Shown: positions 30,620-39,531 of the stretch, one piece after another
How positions within the stretch are numbered: the first letter of the stretch is position 1
Layout of the letters: each line of letters opens with the position of its first letter
Source of the DNA: Luteimonas fraxinea
Lineage (GTDB): Bacteria; Pseudomonadota; Gammaproteobacteria; Xanthomonadales; Xanthomonadaceae
Reading direction: 5' to 3'
Length of the DNA stretch: 64,000 nucleotides
Assembly: GCF_021233355.1 (NCBI RefSeq)
Contig: NZ_CP089507.1
Span: 2,419,001-2,483,000 of the forward strand
Notes under the pieces: generated by a model
The model's database searches: none
What the model was told of the DNA's origin: nothing
Seen by the model: the letters and a program-made list of their open reading frames with translations, nothing else
Made by a program: the position numbers and the translations under genes

Positions 30620-30994
30620 TCAGGCGCCGACGCGCGTGCGTACCAGACCGACATCGCGCACCGGGCGCACTTCGATGCTGCCGGTGCGCGCCCACGGGAA
30701 CTCGCCCGCGATGCGCAATGCGTCTTCCTCGCTGTCGGCTTCGATCAGGTTGAAGCCGGCCAGCATTTCCTTGGTTTCGGAGAACGGACCGTCGAACACC
30801 TGCGTACGACCGCCGCGCGTACGCACGGTCTTGGCGGTGGTCGCATGTTCGAGCTGCTGGAACCCGAGCAGCGTGCCCTCGGCCTGCAACGCATCGGCGT
30901 GCTGCAGGCAACCGCGCATCATCGTGTCGTATTCGCCCTCGGCCAGACCGTCGAGCAGTGTGTCGTCGGTGTAGATCAGCAGCAGGTACTGCAT
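30620..30994 (-). CDS. YciI/DGPF-domain protein
   Basis: 124 residues of the ferredoxin-like YciI superfamily with the diagnostic DGPFSETKEMLAGF and the N-terminal MQYLLLIYTDD. These small proteins often accompany ECF sigma factors; none is adjacent here. Active-site candidates are the His and Asp of the barrel. Function unproven. Confidence 0.85.
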   Translation of the reverse strand: MQYLLLIYTDDTLLDGLAEGEYDTMMRGCLQHADALQAEGTLLGFQQLEHATTAKTVRTRGGRTQVFDGPFSETKEMLAGFNLIEADSEEDALRIAGEFPWARTGSIEVRPVRDVGLVRTRVGA

Positions 30995-31018
30995 CGGGCG
31001 CGTCCTCGGATGGGCGGG

Positions 31019-31261
31019 TCAGGCTTCCAGATGGAAGTAGGGTTCCACGGTGCCACGCAGCTTGACCGTCAGCGGCTGGCCCCGGCGATCGAGCGCACGG
31101 CCGGCGGCGACGCGGATCCAGCCTTCGCTGACGCAGTATTCCTCGACGTCACGCCGCTCGTTGCCGTTGAAGCGGATCCCGATGCCGCGATTCATCGCCG
31201 CCTCGTTGTAGTGCTGGCTGCGCGGATCGTTGGAGAGATGGTCGGGCGGCGTATCGGTCAT
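31019..31261 (-). CDS. DUF3297 family protein
   Basis: 80 residues from ATG 31261, matching the family's usual length. Conserved: HLSNDPRSQHYNEA, IGIRFNGNERRDVEEYCVSEGW and the C-terminal VKLRGTVEPYF. Highly conserved in proteobacteria, function unknown. Same strand as its two neighbours with short gaps. Confidence 0.85.
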   Translation of the reverse strand: MTDTPPDHLSNDPRSQHYNEAAMNRGIGIRFNGNERRDVEEYCVSEGWIRVAAGRALDRRGQPLTVKLRGTVEPYFHLEA

Positions 31262-31321
31262 GGCGTCGGAATGCAGTGTGGAGACTGCGCGCAGGATACC
31301 GCCGGCGCGTGCAGGCTTCAC

Positions 31322-31606
31322 CTACGGTGCCTCGCCGCGTCCCTGCCGGCGCGCATTCGCGATCACCGCGCGCACGAGCGCACGATCGTGGTGACGCGAG
31401 ATCGGCATCGCACCCAGCGTGATCGCACGCGCGCGCATCGCCGCGGTCACGTCGTAATGCGCGCCGCTGGTGCGGTCCTGGAACGCGCGCCGCGACATGC
31501 CGAGCAGGGCCGCGAAGGCGTGCAGTTCGTCGAGTGTGTCGGCGAGCAGATGCGCCCAGCGCTCGCCGCGCCAGGGATGGACCGCATCGTCGACGTAGAC
31601 AGTCAT
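31322..31606 (-). CDS. DUF4031 family protein
   Basis: 94 residues, opening MTVYVDDAVHPWRGERWAHL, the hallmark of DUF4031, followed by LADTLDELHAFAALLGMSRR and FQDRTSGAHYDVT. His and Asp residues (DDAVHPWRG, HYDV) may form a metal or nucleotide site. Function unknown. It is first of three small minus-strand genes. Confidence 0.87.
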   Translation of the reverse strand: MTVYVDDAVHPWRGERWAHLLADTLDELHAFAALLGMSRRAFQDRTSGAHYDVTAAMRARAITLGAMPISRHHDRALVRAVIANARRQGRGEAP

Positions 31607-31892
31607 GAACGGGCCTGCACATCGGCATCATCGCCGTTCATGAATCATAGCGGGCGCATGTGGCGACGCATGCATCGGGCTTTGCGCCCGGCCATCACAT
31701 TTTTCTCTCCGCCGTGCCTACGCCTGCAGATATTCCGTCCGGCGAATGGAGGCGCGTGCGCGTTGCATACTCATGGACGCGTGAAAACCCCTGTTTTCAA
31801 GCCGTTTTCTGCAGTTCTGAAATTTCGTGCATTTGGGGGTTCGTGCAGAAATCGTTAAGATGGCCGGTCTGCATTGCGTTTACGAATTTATC

Positions 31893-31900
31893 GAGGAGGG
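31893..31900 (+). promoter_or_regulatory. Ribosome-binding site fixing the GTG start of the porin-like gene
   Basis: GAGGAGGG lies ten bases before the GTG at 31911. It favours that start over upstream in-frame codons, which would put charged residues before the signal peptide. The 304-bp gap 31607-31910 holds no gene; it is AT-richer near 31690-31860 and should carry the promoter for this gene and for the divergent DUF4031 gene. Confidence 0.65.
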
Positions 31901-31910
31901 CAGACCCGTC

Positions 31911-33026
31911 GTGATTTCGCGCGGTTTCAAGTGGTTGTTGTGTGGTGTTTTCGTGGCTGCGGCGCCCGCCGTGTCGGCTGAAGAAAGTGCCGACGAGACA
32001 CCCGGTTTCGAACTCGGCGGCGCGGTCCGCTTCAATTACGGGTGGCTCGATTACGGGCCCAGCAGCGGTCCCGAGCTCGAACTCCTCCGGGTCGATGCAC
32101 GCGGCAACGCCGGTCCGGCGTTCTTCTCGCTGCAATACCGCTGGTACGACGGATTCGACGCCGTGCACCACGCTTACGCGGGCTGGAAACTCGAAGACGG
32201 CAGCGATGGCGCCACGTCCGACATCCGCGCCGGTATCCAGCAGGTCCCGTTTGGTCTGCTGCCCACCGCCTCGCACAGTTTCTGGTTCGGTTCGGGCTAC
32301 TACCTCGGCCTCGAGGACGATTACGACCTCGGCGTGGTGTGGCAGCGCCAGTCTGGCGCGCACCAGTGGAACGCGGGTGTATTCTCGGGCGACGAGTACG
32401 GCACCGGCGCGAACTTCGACCGCTATTCCTTCGATGTCGCGACGACCGAGGATCTGCCCTACCGCGAGCGCGAACGCGGCATCGTGCGTTACGAGCACAC
32501 CAGTGAAGCCGACGGTTGGGAAACCACCTGGGGCGCATCGGCCTTCGCCGGTCGCATCGAGAACCGCTTCGATGGTGGCAAGCACGACCACACCGGCGCT
32601 GCCGTGCACGGGCAGTGGGTGCGCGGTCCGCTGACGCTGCAGGCGCAGTGGGCGCGCTACCGCTACGACAATCCGGAATCGCGCATCGCGATGTCGGCTT
32701 TCATGTTCCCGTTCGAGATCGCATCGCAGGCCGACGTGCCGACGTTCAACGTCGCCTATGACGTGCAGCGCACCGGCTGGTTCGACAGCATCACTTGCTA
32801 CAACAACGCCAGCGCGACGCTGCCGGTCGGCAACGATCCCGGACTGCGCGATTCGATCCAGAACGTCACCGGCTGCAGCTTCGGTAAGGGCGTGATGCTG
32901 ACCTACGTCGACTGGATCGCAGGCAAGAACATGTGGTTCGCCGGCGGCCCCGGCATCGGCGTGCGCGATCCGGCCAACGACGGCTGGCACTCGCGCCTCA
33001 ACGTCAACATCGGCTTCTACTTCTGA
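31911..33026 (+). CDS. Outer-membrane porin-like beta-barrel protein
   Basis: 371 residues from a GTG start. Signal peptide MISRGFKWLLCGVFVAAAPAVSA, then alternating amphipathic strands rich in Tyr, Trp and Gly (GGAVRFNYGWLDYG, FFSLQYRWYDGFDAVHHAYAGW, GFGSGYYLGLEDDYDLG-like), ending LNVNIGFYF with terminal Phe, the beta-barrel signature for BAM. It resembles OprO/P-type or alginate-like porins but specificity is unclear. It precedes the BCCT transporter by 126 bp on the same strand, so it may bring the same class of solute through the outer membrane. Confidence 0.75.
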   Translation: MISRGFKWLLCGVFVAAAPAVSAEESADETPGFELGGAVRFNYGWLDYGPSSGPELELLRVDARGNAGPAFFSLQYRWYDGFDAVHHAYAGWKLEDGSDGATSDIRAGIQQVPFGLLPTASHSFWFGSGYYLGLEDDYDLGVVWQRQSGAHQWNAGVFSGDEYGTGANFDRYSFDVATTEDLPYRERERGIVRYEHTSEADGWETTWGASAFAGRIENRFDGGKHDHTGAAVHGQWVRGPLTLQAQWARYRYDNPESRIAMSAFMFPFEIASQADVPTFNVAYDVQRTGWFDSITCYNNASATLPVGNDPGLRDSIQNVTGCSFGKGVMLTYVDWIAGKNMWFAGGPGIGVRDPANDGWHSRLNVNIGFYF

Positions 33027-33152
33027 TTTACGGCCGGGCGCGCTGCCCGGCCGCATCGATACGGCCGCCGGTCGCCGGCGGTTTCACCTGGACGCGGCAG
33101 CACCTGGCTCACCCTGTGGCCGCGCTGTCGCGTCCTGCCCTGAGGACTTTCC

Positions 33153-35165
33153 ATGAACGATCCCACCGTGCGCCCGGATACCGATCCGGTCGCGCCGCCA
33201 GAACGCTGGCACTCGCGCATTCTCGGTCCCGTGTTTTATCCATCGGCGCTGATCGTGCTGGCCTTGATCGTGATGTCGTTCGTCGCGCCCGAGGCGATGG
33301 AGACGATGTTCGGCCACGCCAAGACCTGGGTCGCCGACGAGGCAGGCTGGTTCACCGTGCTCACGGTCGCCGGCTTCCTGGTCTTCATCGTCGGCATCGC
33401 GATCAGCGGCTTCGGTCGCCTGAAACTCGGCCCTGACCACAGCAGTCCCGATTACAGCTACGCGACCTGGTTCGCGATGCTGTTCGCGGCCGGCATGGGC
33501 ATCGGCCTGATGTTCTTCGGTGTTGCCGAACCGATCATGCATTACGCCGAACCGCCGGTCGGCGATGCGCAGACGGTTGCCGCTGCGCGACAGGCGATGC
33601 GCATCACGTTCTTCCACTGGGGCATCCACGCGTGGGCGATCTACGCGGTGGTCGCGCTGTCGCTGGCGTACTTCGCGTATCGCCACGGTCTGCCGCTGCG
33701 TATCCGCTCGTCGCTGTATCCGCTGATCGGTGATCGTATCTACGGCCCGATCGGCCACGCGGTCGACACGTTCGCGGTGCTCGGCACGATCTTCGGCCTC
33801 GCCACGTCGCTGGGCCTGGGCGTGATCCAGATCAACACCGGTCTTAACTACCTGTTCGACACGCCGGTCGGCACGACGACACAGGTGATCCTGATCAGCG
33901 TGATCACGCTGATCGCGACGGGTTCTGTCGTCAGCGGTCTGGACAAGGGCGTGCGTCGTCTGTCCGAACTCAACATGATCATGGCGGTGGCGCTGCTGGC
34001 CTTCGTGCTGATCGCCGGACCGACGGTCTATCTGATGCAGACCTTCGTGCAGAACACCGGCATGTACATCTCGAACGTCTTCGCGATGACGTTCAACCTG
34101 TACGCCTACGAATCCCGTGGCACCTGGCTGGGCGGCTGGACGCTGTTCTACTGGGGCTGGTGGATCGCCTGGTCCCCGTTCGTCGGCATGTTCATCGCGC
34201 GCATCTCGCGTGGCCGCACGATCCGCGAGTTCGTCGTCGGCGTGCTGCTGGTGCCGCTGGGCTTCACCTTCCTGTGGATGACGATCTACGGCAACACCGC
34301 GCTGCATATGGTCATGGTCGATGGTGCGACGCAGCTGGTCGATGCAGTGGCGGCCGACAGTTCGGTCGCGATCTTCCAGTTCCTCGAGAACCTGCCGTTC
34401 TCGACGATCACCTCGGGTCTGGCGACCGCGCTGGTGGTGATCTTCTTCGTGACGTCGTCCGACTCCGGCTCGCTGGTGATCGACATGCTCACGACGAAGG
34501 GCGAGGAGGAATCGCCTGTTTGGCAGCGCATCTTCTGGGCGCTGGCCGAGGGCATCGTCGCGATCGCACTGCTGCTGGCCGGTGGCCTGGCCGCGCTGCA
34601 GGCGGCGACGATCGCATCCGCGCTGCCGTTCACGGTGGTCATGATCCTGATGTGCTGGGGCATGGTGCGGGCGATGCGTCTGGAAGTGGTCAAGCGCGAC
34701 AGCCTCCGCGATGCGCGCATTGCACCGGTCGGCATCGGCGGCGGCGGCGACTGGAAGGCGCGCCTGCGCTCGCTCGCCCATCACCCGATGCAGAAGGAAG
34801 TGCTCGCGTTCCTGCAGACACAGGTCAAGCCGGCATTCGAGGACGTGGCCGCGGAGCTGCGCAAGCAGAACCTCGATGTCGCGGTCGAAGAAGGGGAGGA
34901 CGGCCGCATCTGGCTGCAGGTCGGCCATGGCGAAGAGATGGATTTCTTCTACTCCGTGCGCCCGGTGCCGTACGAGCCGCCGAGCTTCATGTTCGAAGAT
35001 CCGCGCCGTCGCCGGAAGGAGACCGACCGCTTCTATCGCGGAGAGGTCCACCTGCGCGAAGGCGGTCAGGATTACGACGTGATGGGCTGGCGCAAGGACG
35101 AGCTGATCCACGACGTGCTCGACCAGTATCAGCGCCACATCCACTTCCTCAACGTCGTGCGTTGA
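33153..35165 (+). CDS. BCCT choline/betaine transporter, BetT type with long C-terminal domain
   Basis: 670 residues. Twelve membrane helices in the first ~520 residues, with GMGIGLMFFGVAEPIMHY and the family signature WWIAWSPFVGMFIARISRGRT. The Trp-rich TM8 box fits quaternary-ammonium binding. GVAEP-type and MGIGLM rather than GxGxG sodium-coupled signature suggests proton coupling, as in BetT. About 150 soluble C-terminal residues (from DWKARLRSLAHHP) form the osmosensing tail of BetT-like proteins. Imports choline or glycine betaine for osmoprotection. A terminator follows. Confidence 0.9.
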   Translation: MNDPTVRPDTDPVAPPERWHSRILGPVFYPSALIVLALIVMSFVAPEAMETMFGHAKTWVADEAGWFTVLTVAGFLVFIVGIAISGFGRLKLGPDHSSPDYSYATWFAMLFAAGMGIGLMFFGVAEPIMHYAEPPVGDAQTVAAARQAMRITFFHWGIHAWAIYAVVALSLAYFAYRHGLPLRIRSSLYPLIGDRIYGPIGHAVDTFAVLGTIFGLATSLGLGVIQINTGLNYLFDTPVGTTTQVILISVITLIATGSVVSGLDKGVRRLSELNMIMAVALLAFVLIAGPTVYLMQTFVQNTGMYISNVFAMTFNLYAYESRGTWLGGWTLFYWGWWIAWSPFVGMFIARISRGRTIREFVVGVLLVPLGFTFLWMTIYGNTALHMVMVDGATQLVDAVAADSSVAIFQFLENLPFSTITSGLATALVVIFFVTSSDSGSLVIDMLTTKGEEESPVWQRIFWALAEGIVAIALLLAGGLAALQAATIASALPFTVVMILMCWGMVRAMRLEVVKRDSLRDARIAPVGIGGGGDWKARLRSLAHHPMQKEVLAFLQTQVKPAFEDVAAELRKQNLDVAVEEGEDGRIWLQVGHGEEMDFFYSVRPVPYEPPSFMFEDPRRRRKETDRFYRGEVHLREGGQDYDVMGWRKDELIHDVLDQYQRHIHFLNVVR

Positions 35166-35245
35166 GACAGCGCGGCCTCCGGTGCGGACGCATTGGGGCC
35201 CGACGCCGGCGTGGTGACATCACACGCCGGTTGATCCGGATCGGG

Positions 35246-35278
35246 AAGGCCACGTGTTCGCACGTGGCCTTTCTCTTT
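35246..35278 (+). terminator. Intrinsic terminator after the BCCT gene
   Basis: AAGGCCACGTG-TTCG-CACGTGGCCTT is a perfect 11-bp stem with a UUCG-type tetraloop, followed by TCTCTTT. Strong plus-strand terminator. Confidence 0.92.
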
Positions 35279-35398
35279 ATGCGGACTTGAAAGGGCTTTT
35301 CTGGGTTCTACCTGTCTTCTACGACAGTGCTCCTGCTCCTGCTCTTGCTGGGCTTTGGTTTTGGTCTTGCTCTGGCTTTGGCTTCCAGGTTTTGACTG

Positions 35399-35919
35399 GA
35401 ATCGAGCCGTAGAGCGAGCCGAGCACCGGAGCCTGGCGTGGCCGAAGAGCAGCCCATGTCTGAGCGCAGCGAGTTTGGGCTGCGTGCCGCATCAGGCGAG
35501 GAGCACAGGGGACCGATGCGGCTCCATCGCATCGGCTCGCGTCCGGCGAAGGGGGTTTTTGGTTCCCTTTTTGGCCCGTCAAAAAGGAACTCGCACGCGC
35601 AGCGGGCGAAAGCCCTGCACTTGCTTCAGCTTCTTCGCTCGTCGCTTTGCGACTTCGAGGTCCCGGGCGAAGACTAATGAATCAACCGCAGGAGCGAAGA
35701 TCAAAGACAGGGCTTCCGCGCTGTCGCGCGGCTTACTTTTGTCTCGGCAAAAGTAAGCAAAACCGTCTTCGCCGGACGCGATCCGCCGCGATACAGCTGC
35801 GGCGGTCCCCTGCGCTTCTCGGACGACGGGGCACGCAGCCCAAACTCGCTGCGCTCAGACATGGGCTGCTCTTCGACCCCGTCGCCCTGCGATGCTCGGC
35901 TCGCTCTACGGCTCGATTC
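35399..35919. repeat. Large inverted repeat, 153-bp arms, in an ~870-bp gene-free stretch
   Basis: Left arm 35399-35551 and right arm 35767-35919 are equal in length and reverse-complementary. They contain identical blocks of 27 bases (35399-35425 against 35893-35919), 45 bases (35444-35488 against 35830-35874) and 13 bases (35539-35551 against 35767-35779); the blocks in between have diverged. The spacer is 215 bp. Outside the arms lie degenerate hexamer tracts of GCTTTG/GGTTTT type (about 35325-35390) and their mirror, polypurine AAGCCA/AAAGCC (about 35925-35980). Short open frames here are side effects of the repeat. From 35980 to 36144 nothing is visible. Confidence 0.88.
35731..35758. 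repeat. Perfect stem-loop inside the inverted-repeat spacer
   Basis: GCTTACTTTTG-TCTCGG-CAAAAGTAAGC has an 11-bp perfect stem. A second stem CTTTTTG-GCCCGT-CAAAAAG lies at about 35565-35588. Both motifs recur beside this sort of repeat in related genera as I recall, which suggests a dispersed family. Confidence 0.7.
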
Positions 35920-36144
35920 AAGTCAAAGGCGAGAAGCCAGAGCCGAAGCCAAAGCCAAAGCAGAAGAGAAAGCGGCCAGAGTGAGTGCTGGAGCCAAATC
36001 CAGAACGGGTAAAGAAGACTCGCGAACCTCGGTTGACATGTCCGCACGTGCGGCGATCGTGACGACGGCTGTCCGATCGTGAGGCGCCCGGAGTTTAAGT
36101 GGAGCACATCCTCATCAACCGGAACGGGTTTATGTGGACGCAAC

Positions 36145-36170
36145 AAAAAAGCCGCGCAATCGCGCGGCTT
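36145..36170 (-). terminator. Intrinsic terminator of the DUF3016 gene
   Basis: Read on the minus strand, AAGCCGCGC-GATT-GCGCGGCTT is followed by TTTTTT. It lies 19 bp past the stop of the DUF3016 gene. Confidence 0.92.
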
Positions 36171-36188
36171 CTTCGAGTCCACCGACCC

Positions 36189-36752
36189 TCAGCGCTGCGC
36201 GATCGCAGGTCGCAGATCGCGTCGCAGCCAGTCGTCGATCAGCTGCTTCTCGTAACGCAGCGCATCACTGTTCATCGCCGAGCCCGCGCGGTTGAGGAAG
36301 CCCATGTCGCGCAACTCGCGCGGGCCTTCGGCGATCACGGCGCCGCTGGAATCGCGCAGTACGAAGTCGAGATCGATCCGCGGCGGATAGTGGTCCTTGA
36401 TGATGCGCACGTGGTCGAAGCGCGGACCGTTCCACGGCTCGTACATGCCGGCGCGGCGGATGTCGCGGATGGTCACGTCGAGCGTGCTGCCAGCCGGCAG
36501 TTCGCGCTCCGCGCGCTGGCGCACGTAACGGGCAATCTGCTCGACCCAGTCACCGCGGCGGGCTTCCCAGCGATTGCCACTGAGGCGGATATCGGAGAAA
36601 GCCTCGGGATCGGTCCACTGCACCGCGACCGGACTGTCGCCGTTCAGGCTGCGTGGCAGTTCCGGATCGGTGACGTCGTTGCCGGCAAGCGCCGGCATCG
36701 CAAGGGCGATCAGCGCGGCGGCGAGCAACAGGGGCAGGGATCGGCGATGCAT
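36189..36752 (-). CDS. DUF3016 secreted protein
   Basis: 187 residues with signal peptide MHRRSLPLLLAAALIALAMPALA. The mature part matches DUF3016: VAVQWTDPEAFSDIRLSGN, LDVTIRDIRRAGMYEPW and RELRDMGFLNR. Periplasmic, function unknown, restricted mainly to gammaproteobacteria. Single-gene unit with its own terminator. Confidence 0.85.
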   Translation of the reverse strand: MHRRSLPLLLAAALIALAMPALAGNDVTDPELPRSLNGDSPVAVQWTDPEAFSDIRLSGNRWEARRGDWVEQIARYVRQRAERELPAGSTLDVTIRDIRRAGMYEPWNGPRFDHVRIIKDHYPPRIDLDFVLRDSSGAVIAEGPRELRDMGFLNRAGSAMNSDALRYEKQLIDDWLRRDLRPAIAQR

Positions 36753-36972
36753 CGCGGGTACTCCCGACTGCGGGCGGTGCGCGCAGGATGGATGACTGGA
36801 ATTCGATCATGCGCCGGGTGGGCTTAACCGGCAATCAAGGCGTTGCAGCGGTTCAGGGCCTGCAGACCCGGTTTTTTTTCCGTCTCTTTTGTGGGCGCCC
36901 CTTGGCAGAGGGAAAAGCGTGCTGACTGGGCAAATAGTGCGGCTGCGACGCCGCAGCGATACGCTTGCCTGC

Positions 36973-37635
36973 ATGCATACGATCGTCGCCCGCACACTGC
37001 TGTTCCTGTCGCTGCTGGCGACGTCATCGATGCTGCAGGCTGCCGACGCCACGCTCGACACCCTGTCCGCCGCCGCGCCGGCGCTCGATCGCGACGTGCT
37101 GTCGCTCGCGCTCGATGCGCGCGCATGCGCTGCGCGGGATCACGAGGTCGGACGCCGGCTCGCGGTCATCGACTACTCGCGTCCATCGACCGACGTCCGC
37201 ATGTGGATCTTCGATATGCAGACCGGGCGCCTGCTGCACGCCGAGCATGTCGCGCATGGCCGCGGCAGCGGCGACAACGTGCCCACCGTGTTCTCCGATG
37301 TCGAAGGCAGCTACCAGTCGAGCCTCGGCCTGTTCTCGACGGCCGAAACCTACACCGGGCAGAACGGGTATTCGCTGCGCATGGATGGACTGGAGCCCGG
37401 CATCAACGGCCGTGCGCGCGAGCGGTTGATCGTCATGCACGGCGCCGATTACGTGGATCCGGAACAGGCGCGTCGGCAGGGCCGGCTCGGGCGCAGCTGG
37501 GGGTGTCCCGCCGTGCGCGATGAAGTGACCCAGGCGGTGATCGACGATCTCAAGGACGGCCAGTTGCTGTTCGTCTACGCCGACGATCCGTCATGGCGGC
37601 GCGACTCGAAGCTGTTGCGCTGCCCGGCACGCTGA
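36973..37635 (+). CDS. Murein L,D-transpeptidase catalytic domain protein (YkuD_2 type)
   Basis: 220 residues from ATG 36973. Signal peptide to about residue 23 (MLQAADA). The catalytic His156 lies in LIVMHGADYVD and the Cys178 in GRSWGCPAVRD, the His...Ser-x-Gly-Cys pattern of this family. It probably acts on peptidoglycan tetrapeptides or is a related acyl transferase. It opens a three-gene cell-wall group with the next L,D-transpeptidase and an M23 endopeptidase. Confidence 0.87.
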   Translation: MHTIVARTLLFLSLLATSSMLQAADATLDTLSAAAPALDRDVLSLALDARACAARDHEVGRRLAVIDYSRPSTDVRMWIFDMQTGRLLHAEHVAHGRGSGDNVPTVFSDVEGSYQSSLGLFSTAETYTGQNGYSLRMDGLEPGINGRARERLIVMHGADYVDPEQARRQGRLGRSWGCPAVRDEVTQAVIDDLKDGQLLFVYADDPSWRRDSKLLRCPAR

Positions 37636-37713
37636 ACGGTCCGCGCGCGGCTTCACACGGTTGGCGCGCGCGCGCCGGGAGCATGCGGCGTATCGAGCCC
37701 AAGGAACGACGCC

Positions 37714-38727
37714 ATGCCCGCCCACTGGATCCGCACTGCCCGCGCGCCTGTCTGCGCATTCGCCATGCTGCTGGTCGCAGCGCCCGTAATCGCGCAGGAC
37801 GCCCCCGCACGCGACGACACTGTGCAGAGCGCCGATGCATCCGAGGCGCTGACGGCTGAATCGGTCAATGCGGCGGACATGGACGCCGGCGATGCGGCGA
37901 TGCTGCGCACGCAGGTGCTGCTCGATCGCGTGCATTTCTCCCCCGGCGAGATCGACGCGCGCGGCGGCACCAACACCACGCGCGCGATCGCCGCATTCCA
38001 GCGTTTCAGTGGCATCGAGGCGAACGGCACGCTCGATGCGCGCACCTGGGACGCGTTGACCGCTGACGCTGCGCCCGCGCTGCTCGCGCATACATTGACG
38101 GCCGAAGATGTCGCCGGTCCGTTCGTCGCGGTGCCCGACGACATGATGGCGCAGTCGAAGCAGGACGCCTTGGGCTTCGAGACCATCGTCGAAGCCCTCG
38201 GCGAACGCTTCCATGCGTCGCCCGCGCTGCTGCGCCGGCTCAATCCCGGCAGCGACTTCAAAGCCGGTACGCGCATCGTCGTCCCGAACGTCGCCGAGGC
38301 GGCGCCACTGGCCGAGCCCGCGCGCGTGGTGGTGAGCAAGTCTGATTCGGTCGTACGTCTGGTCGATGCCGGCGGCAAGGTCTACGCGCAGTTCCCCGCG
38401 TCGACGGGCACCGAGCGCGATCCGCTGCCAATCGGCGAGTGGAAGATCGAAGGTGTCGCGACCGACCCGACCTTCCACTACAACCCGGACCTGTTCTGGG
38501 ATGCCGATCCCTCGCACGCGAAGGCCGCGCTGCCGGCCGGCCCGAACAATCCGGTTGGCACGGTGTGGATCGATCTGTCCAAGCCGCATTACGGCATCCA
38601 CGGCACGCCCGAGCCGCAGAACATCGGCAAGACCCAGTCGCACGGCTGCATCCGCATGACCAATTGGAGCGCGCGTCGCGTTGCCGATGTGGTCAAGCCG
38701 GGCACCGTCGCGCTGCTCGAGGAGTAA
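37714..38727 (+). CDS. L,D-transpeptidase with N-terminal peptidoglycan-binding domain
   Basis: 337 residues. Signal peptide to about residue 27 (VIAQDA). A PG-binding-1 domain at about 60-115 (LLDRVHFSPGEIDARGGTNT, FQRFSGIEANGTLD), a LysM-like segment (ALGERFHASPALLRRLNP), then the YkuD domain with HYGIHGTPEPQNIGKTQSHG and CIRM: His296 and Cys312 are the catalytic pair. Makes 3-3 crosslinks or anchors outer-membrane lipoproteins to murein. Three bases separate its stop from the M23 gene. Confidence 0.92.
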   Translation: MPAHWIRTARAPVCAFAMLLVAAPVIAQDAPARDDTVQSADASEALTAESVNAADMDAGDAAMLRTQVLLDRVHFSPGEIDARGGTNTTRAIAAFQRFSGIEANGTLDARTWDALTADAAPALLAHTLTAEDVAGPFVAVPDDMMAQSKQDALGFETIVEALGERFHASPALLRRLNPGSDFKAGTRIVVPNVAEAAPLAEPARVVVSKSDSVVRLVDAGGKVYAQFPASTGTERDPLPIGEWKIEGVATDPTFHYNPDLFWDADPSHAKAALPAGPNNPVGTVWIDLSKPHYGIHGTPEPQNIGKTQSHGCIRMTNWSARRVADVVKPGTVALLEE

Positions 38728-38730
38728 GCC

Positions 38731-39453
38731 ATGAAACGGCCGGGAACCTGGATCGCGTTGATTGCGGTGCTGCTGCTGGCCAATGTCGCGTGGTTCTTCT
38801 GGCAGGGCGGGCCGCTGTTCGAGCGGGGCGCGAGCCAGGCGGATGAAGTGGTCGAGGTGCCGTCTTCGCAGACGGTTTCTCGCGGGGCGGCTGCCGGGGT
38901 CACATCTCCGCCGGTCACTGTAGCGGTGATCGACACGCCGGCCGCGTCCCCGCCGACAGCACAGCTGGCCGCCACACCTATCGTGGATGCACAGGCGCCT
39001 GAAGGTCTGTTGCTGCCGGTACAGGGCATCGCCATCACCGACATCCACGACACCTTCGGCGATGCACGCGGCAGCGAGCGCCAGCACGAAGCGCTGGACA
39101 TCATGGCGCCGACCGGCACACCGGTTCTCGCGGTGGCCGACGGCACGATCGAGAAGCTGTTCACCAGTGATCGCGGCGGACTGACGATCTACCAGTTCGA
39201 GCCCAGCGGGCAATTTTCGTACTACTACGCGCATCTGCAGGCGTACGCGCCCGGCCTGGCGGAGGGTGCGACGGTGAAGCGCGGCGACGTGCTGGGCACC
39301 GTCGGCAGCACCGGCAACGCCGATCCTGCCGCGCCGCATCTGCACTTCGCGATCTTCCAGCTGACGCCGGAAAAACAGTGGTGGACCGGGACACCGCTCA
39401 ACCCGTATCCGCTGCTGCGTGCGTCGGATGGCACCGCCGCGCCGTCCCGCTGA
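38731..39453 (+). CDS. M23-family metallopeptidase, membrane-anchored
   Basis: 240 residues. One N-terminal TM (6-24), a Pro/Ala-rich linker, then a LytM domain from about 95. Zinc ligands and catalytic His are intact: His119 and Asp123 (RQHEALDIM), His168 (YYAHLQ), and His203/His205 (PHLHFAI). An intact site means it can be an active murein endopeptidase rather than an activator. It probably acts with the two L,D-transpeptidases upstream. Confidence 0.9.
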   Translation: MKRPGTWIALIAVLLLANVAWFFWQGGPLFERGASQADEVVEVPSSQTVSRGAAAGVTSPPVTVAVIDTPAASPPTAQLAATPIVDAQAPEGLLLPVQGIAITDIHDTFGDARGSERQHEALDIMAPTGTPVLAVADGTIEKLFTSDRGGLTIYQFEPSGQFSYYYAHLQAYAPGLAEGATVKRGDVLGTVGSTGNADPAAPHLHFAIFQLTPEKQWWTGTPLNPYPLLRASDGTAAPSR

Positions 39454-39531
39454 CCCGAGACGATCGCGCGACCGCCATGATGGCGCACCTGCCCAAGGAA
39501 ATCAGGTAGTTGCCGGTGCTACGTTGGAGTC

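Noticed and set aside
35355..36012. Short frames within the inverted repeat
   Set aside because: They track the mirrored arms and hexamer tracts, with Arg/Ser-rich nonsense products; both strands show equivalents.
36843..37523. Plus-strand frame overlapping the YkuD_2 gene
   Set aside because: Shadow of the transpeptidase in another frame; the true frame has signal peptide and catalytic motif.
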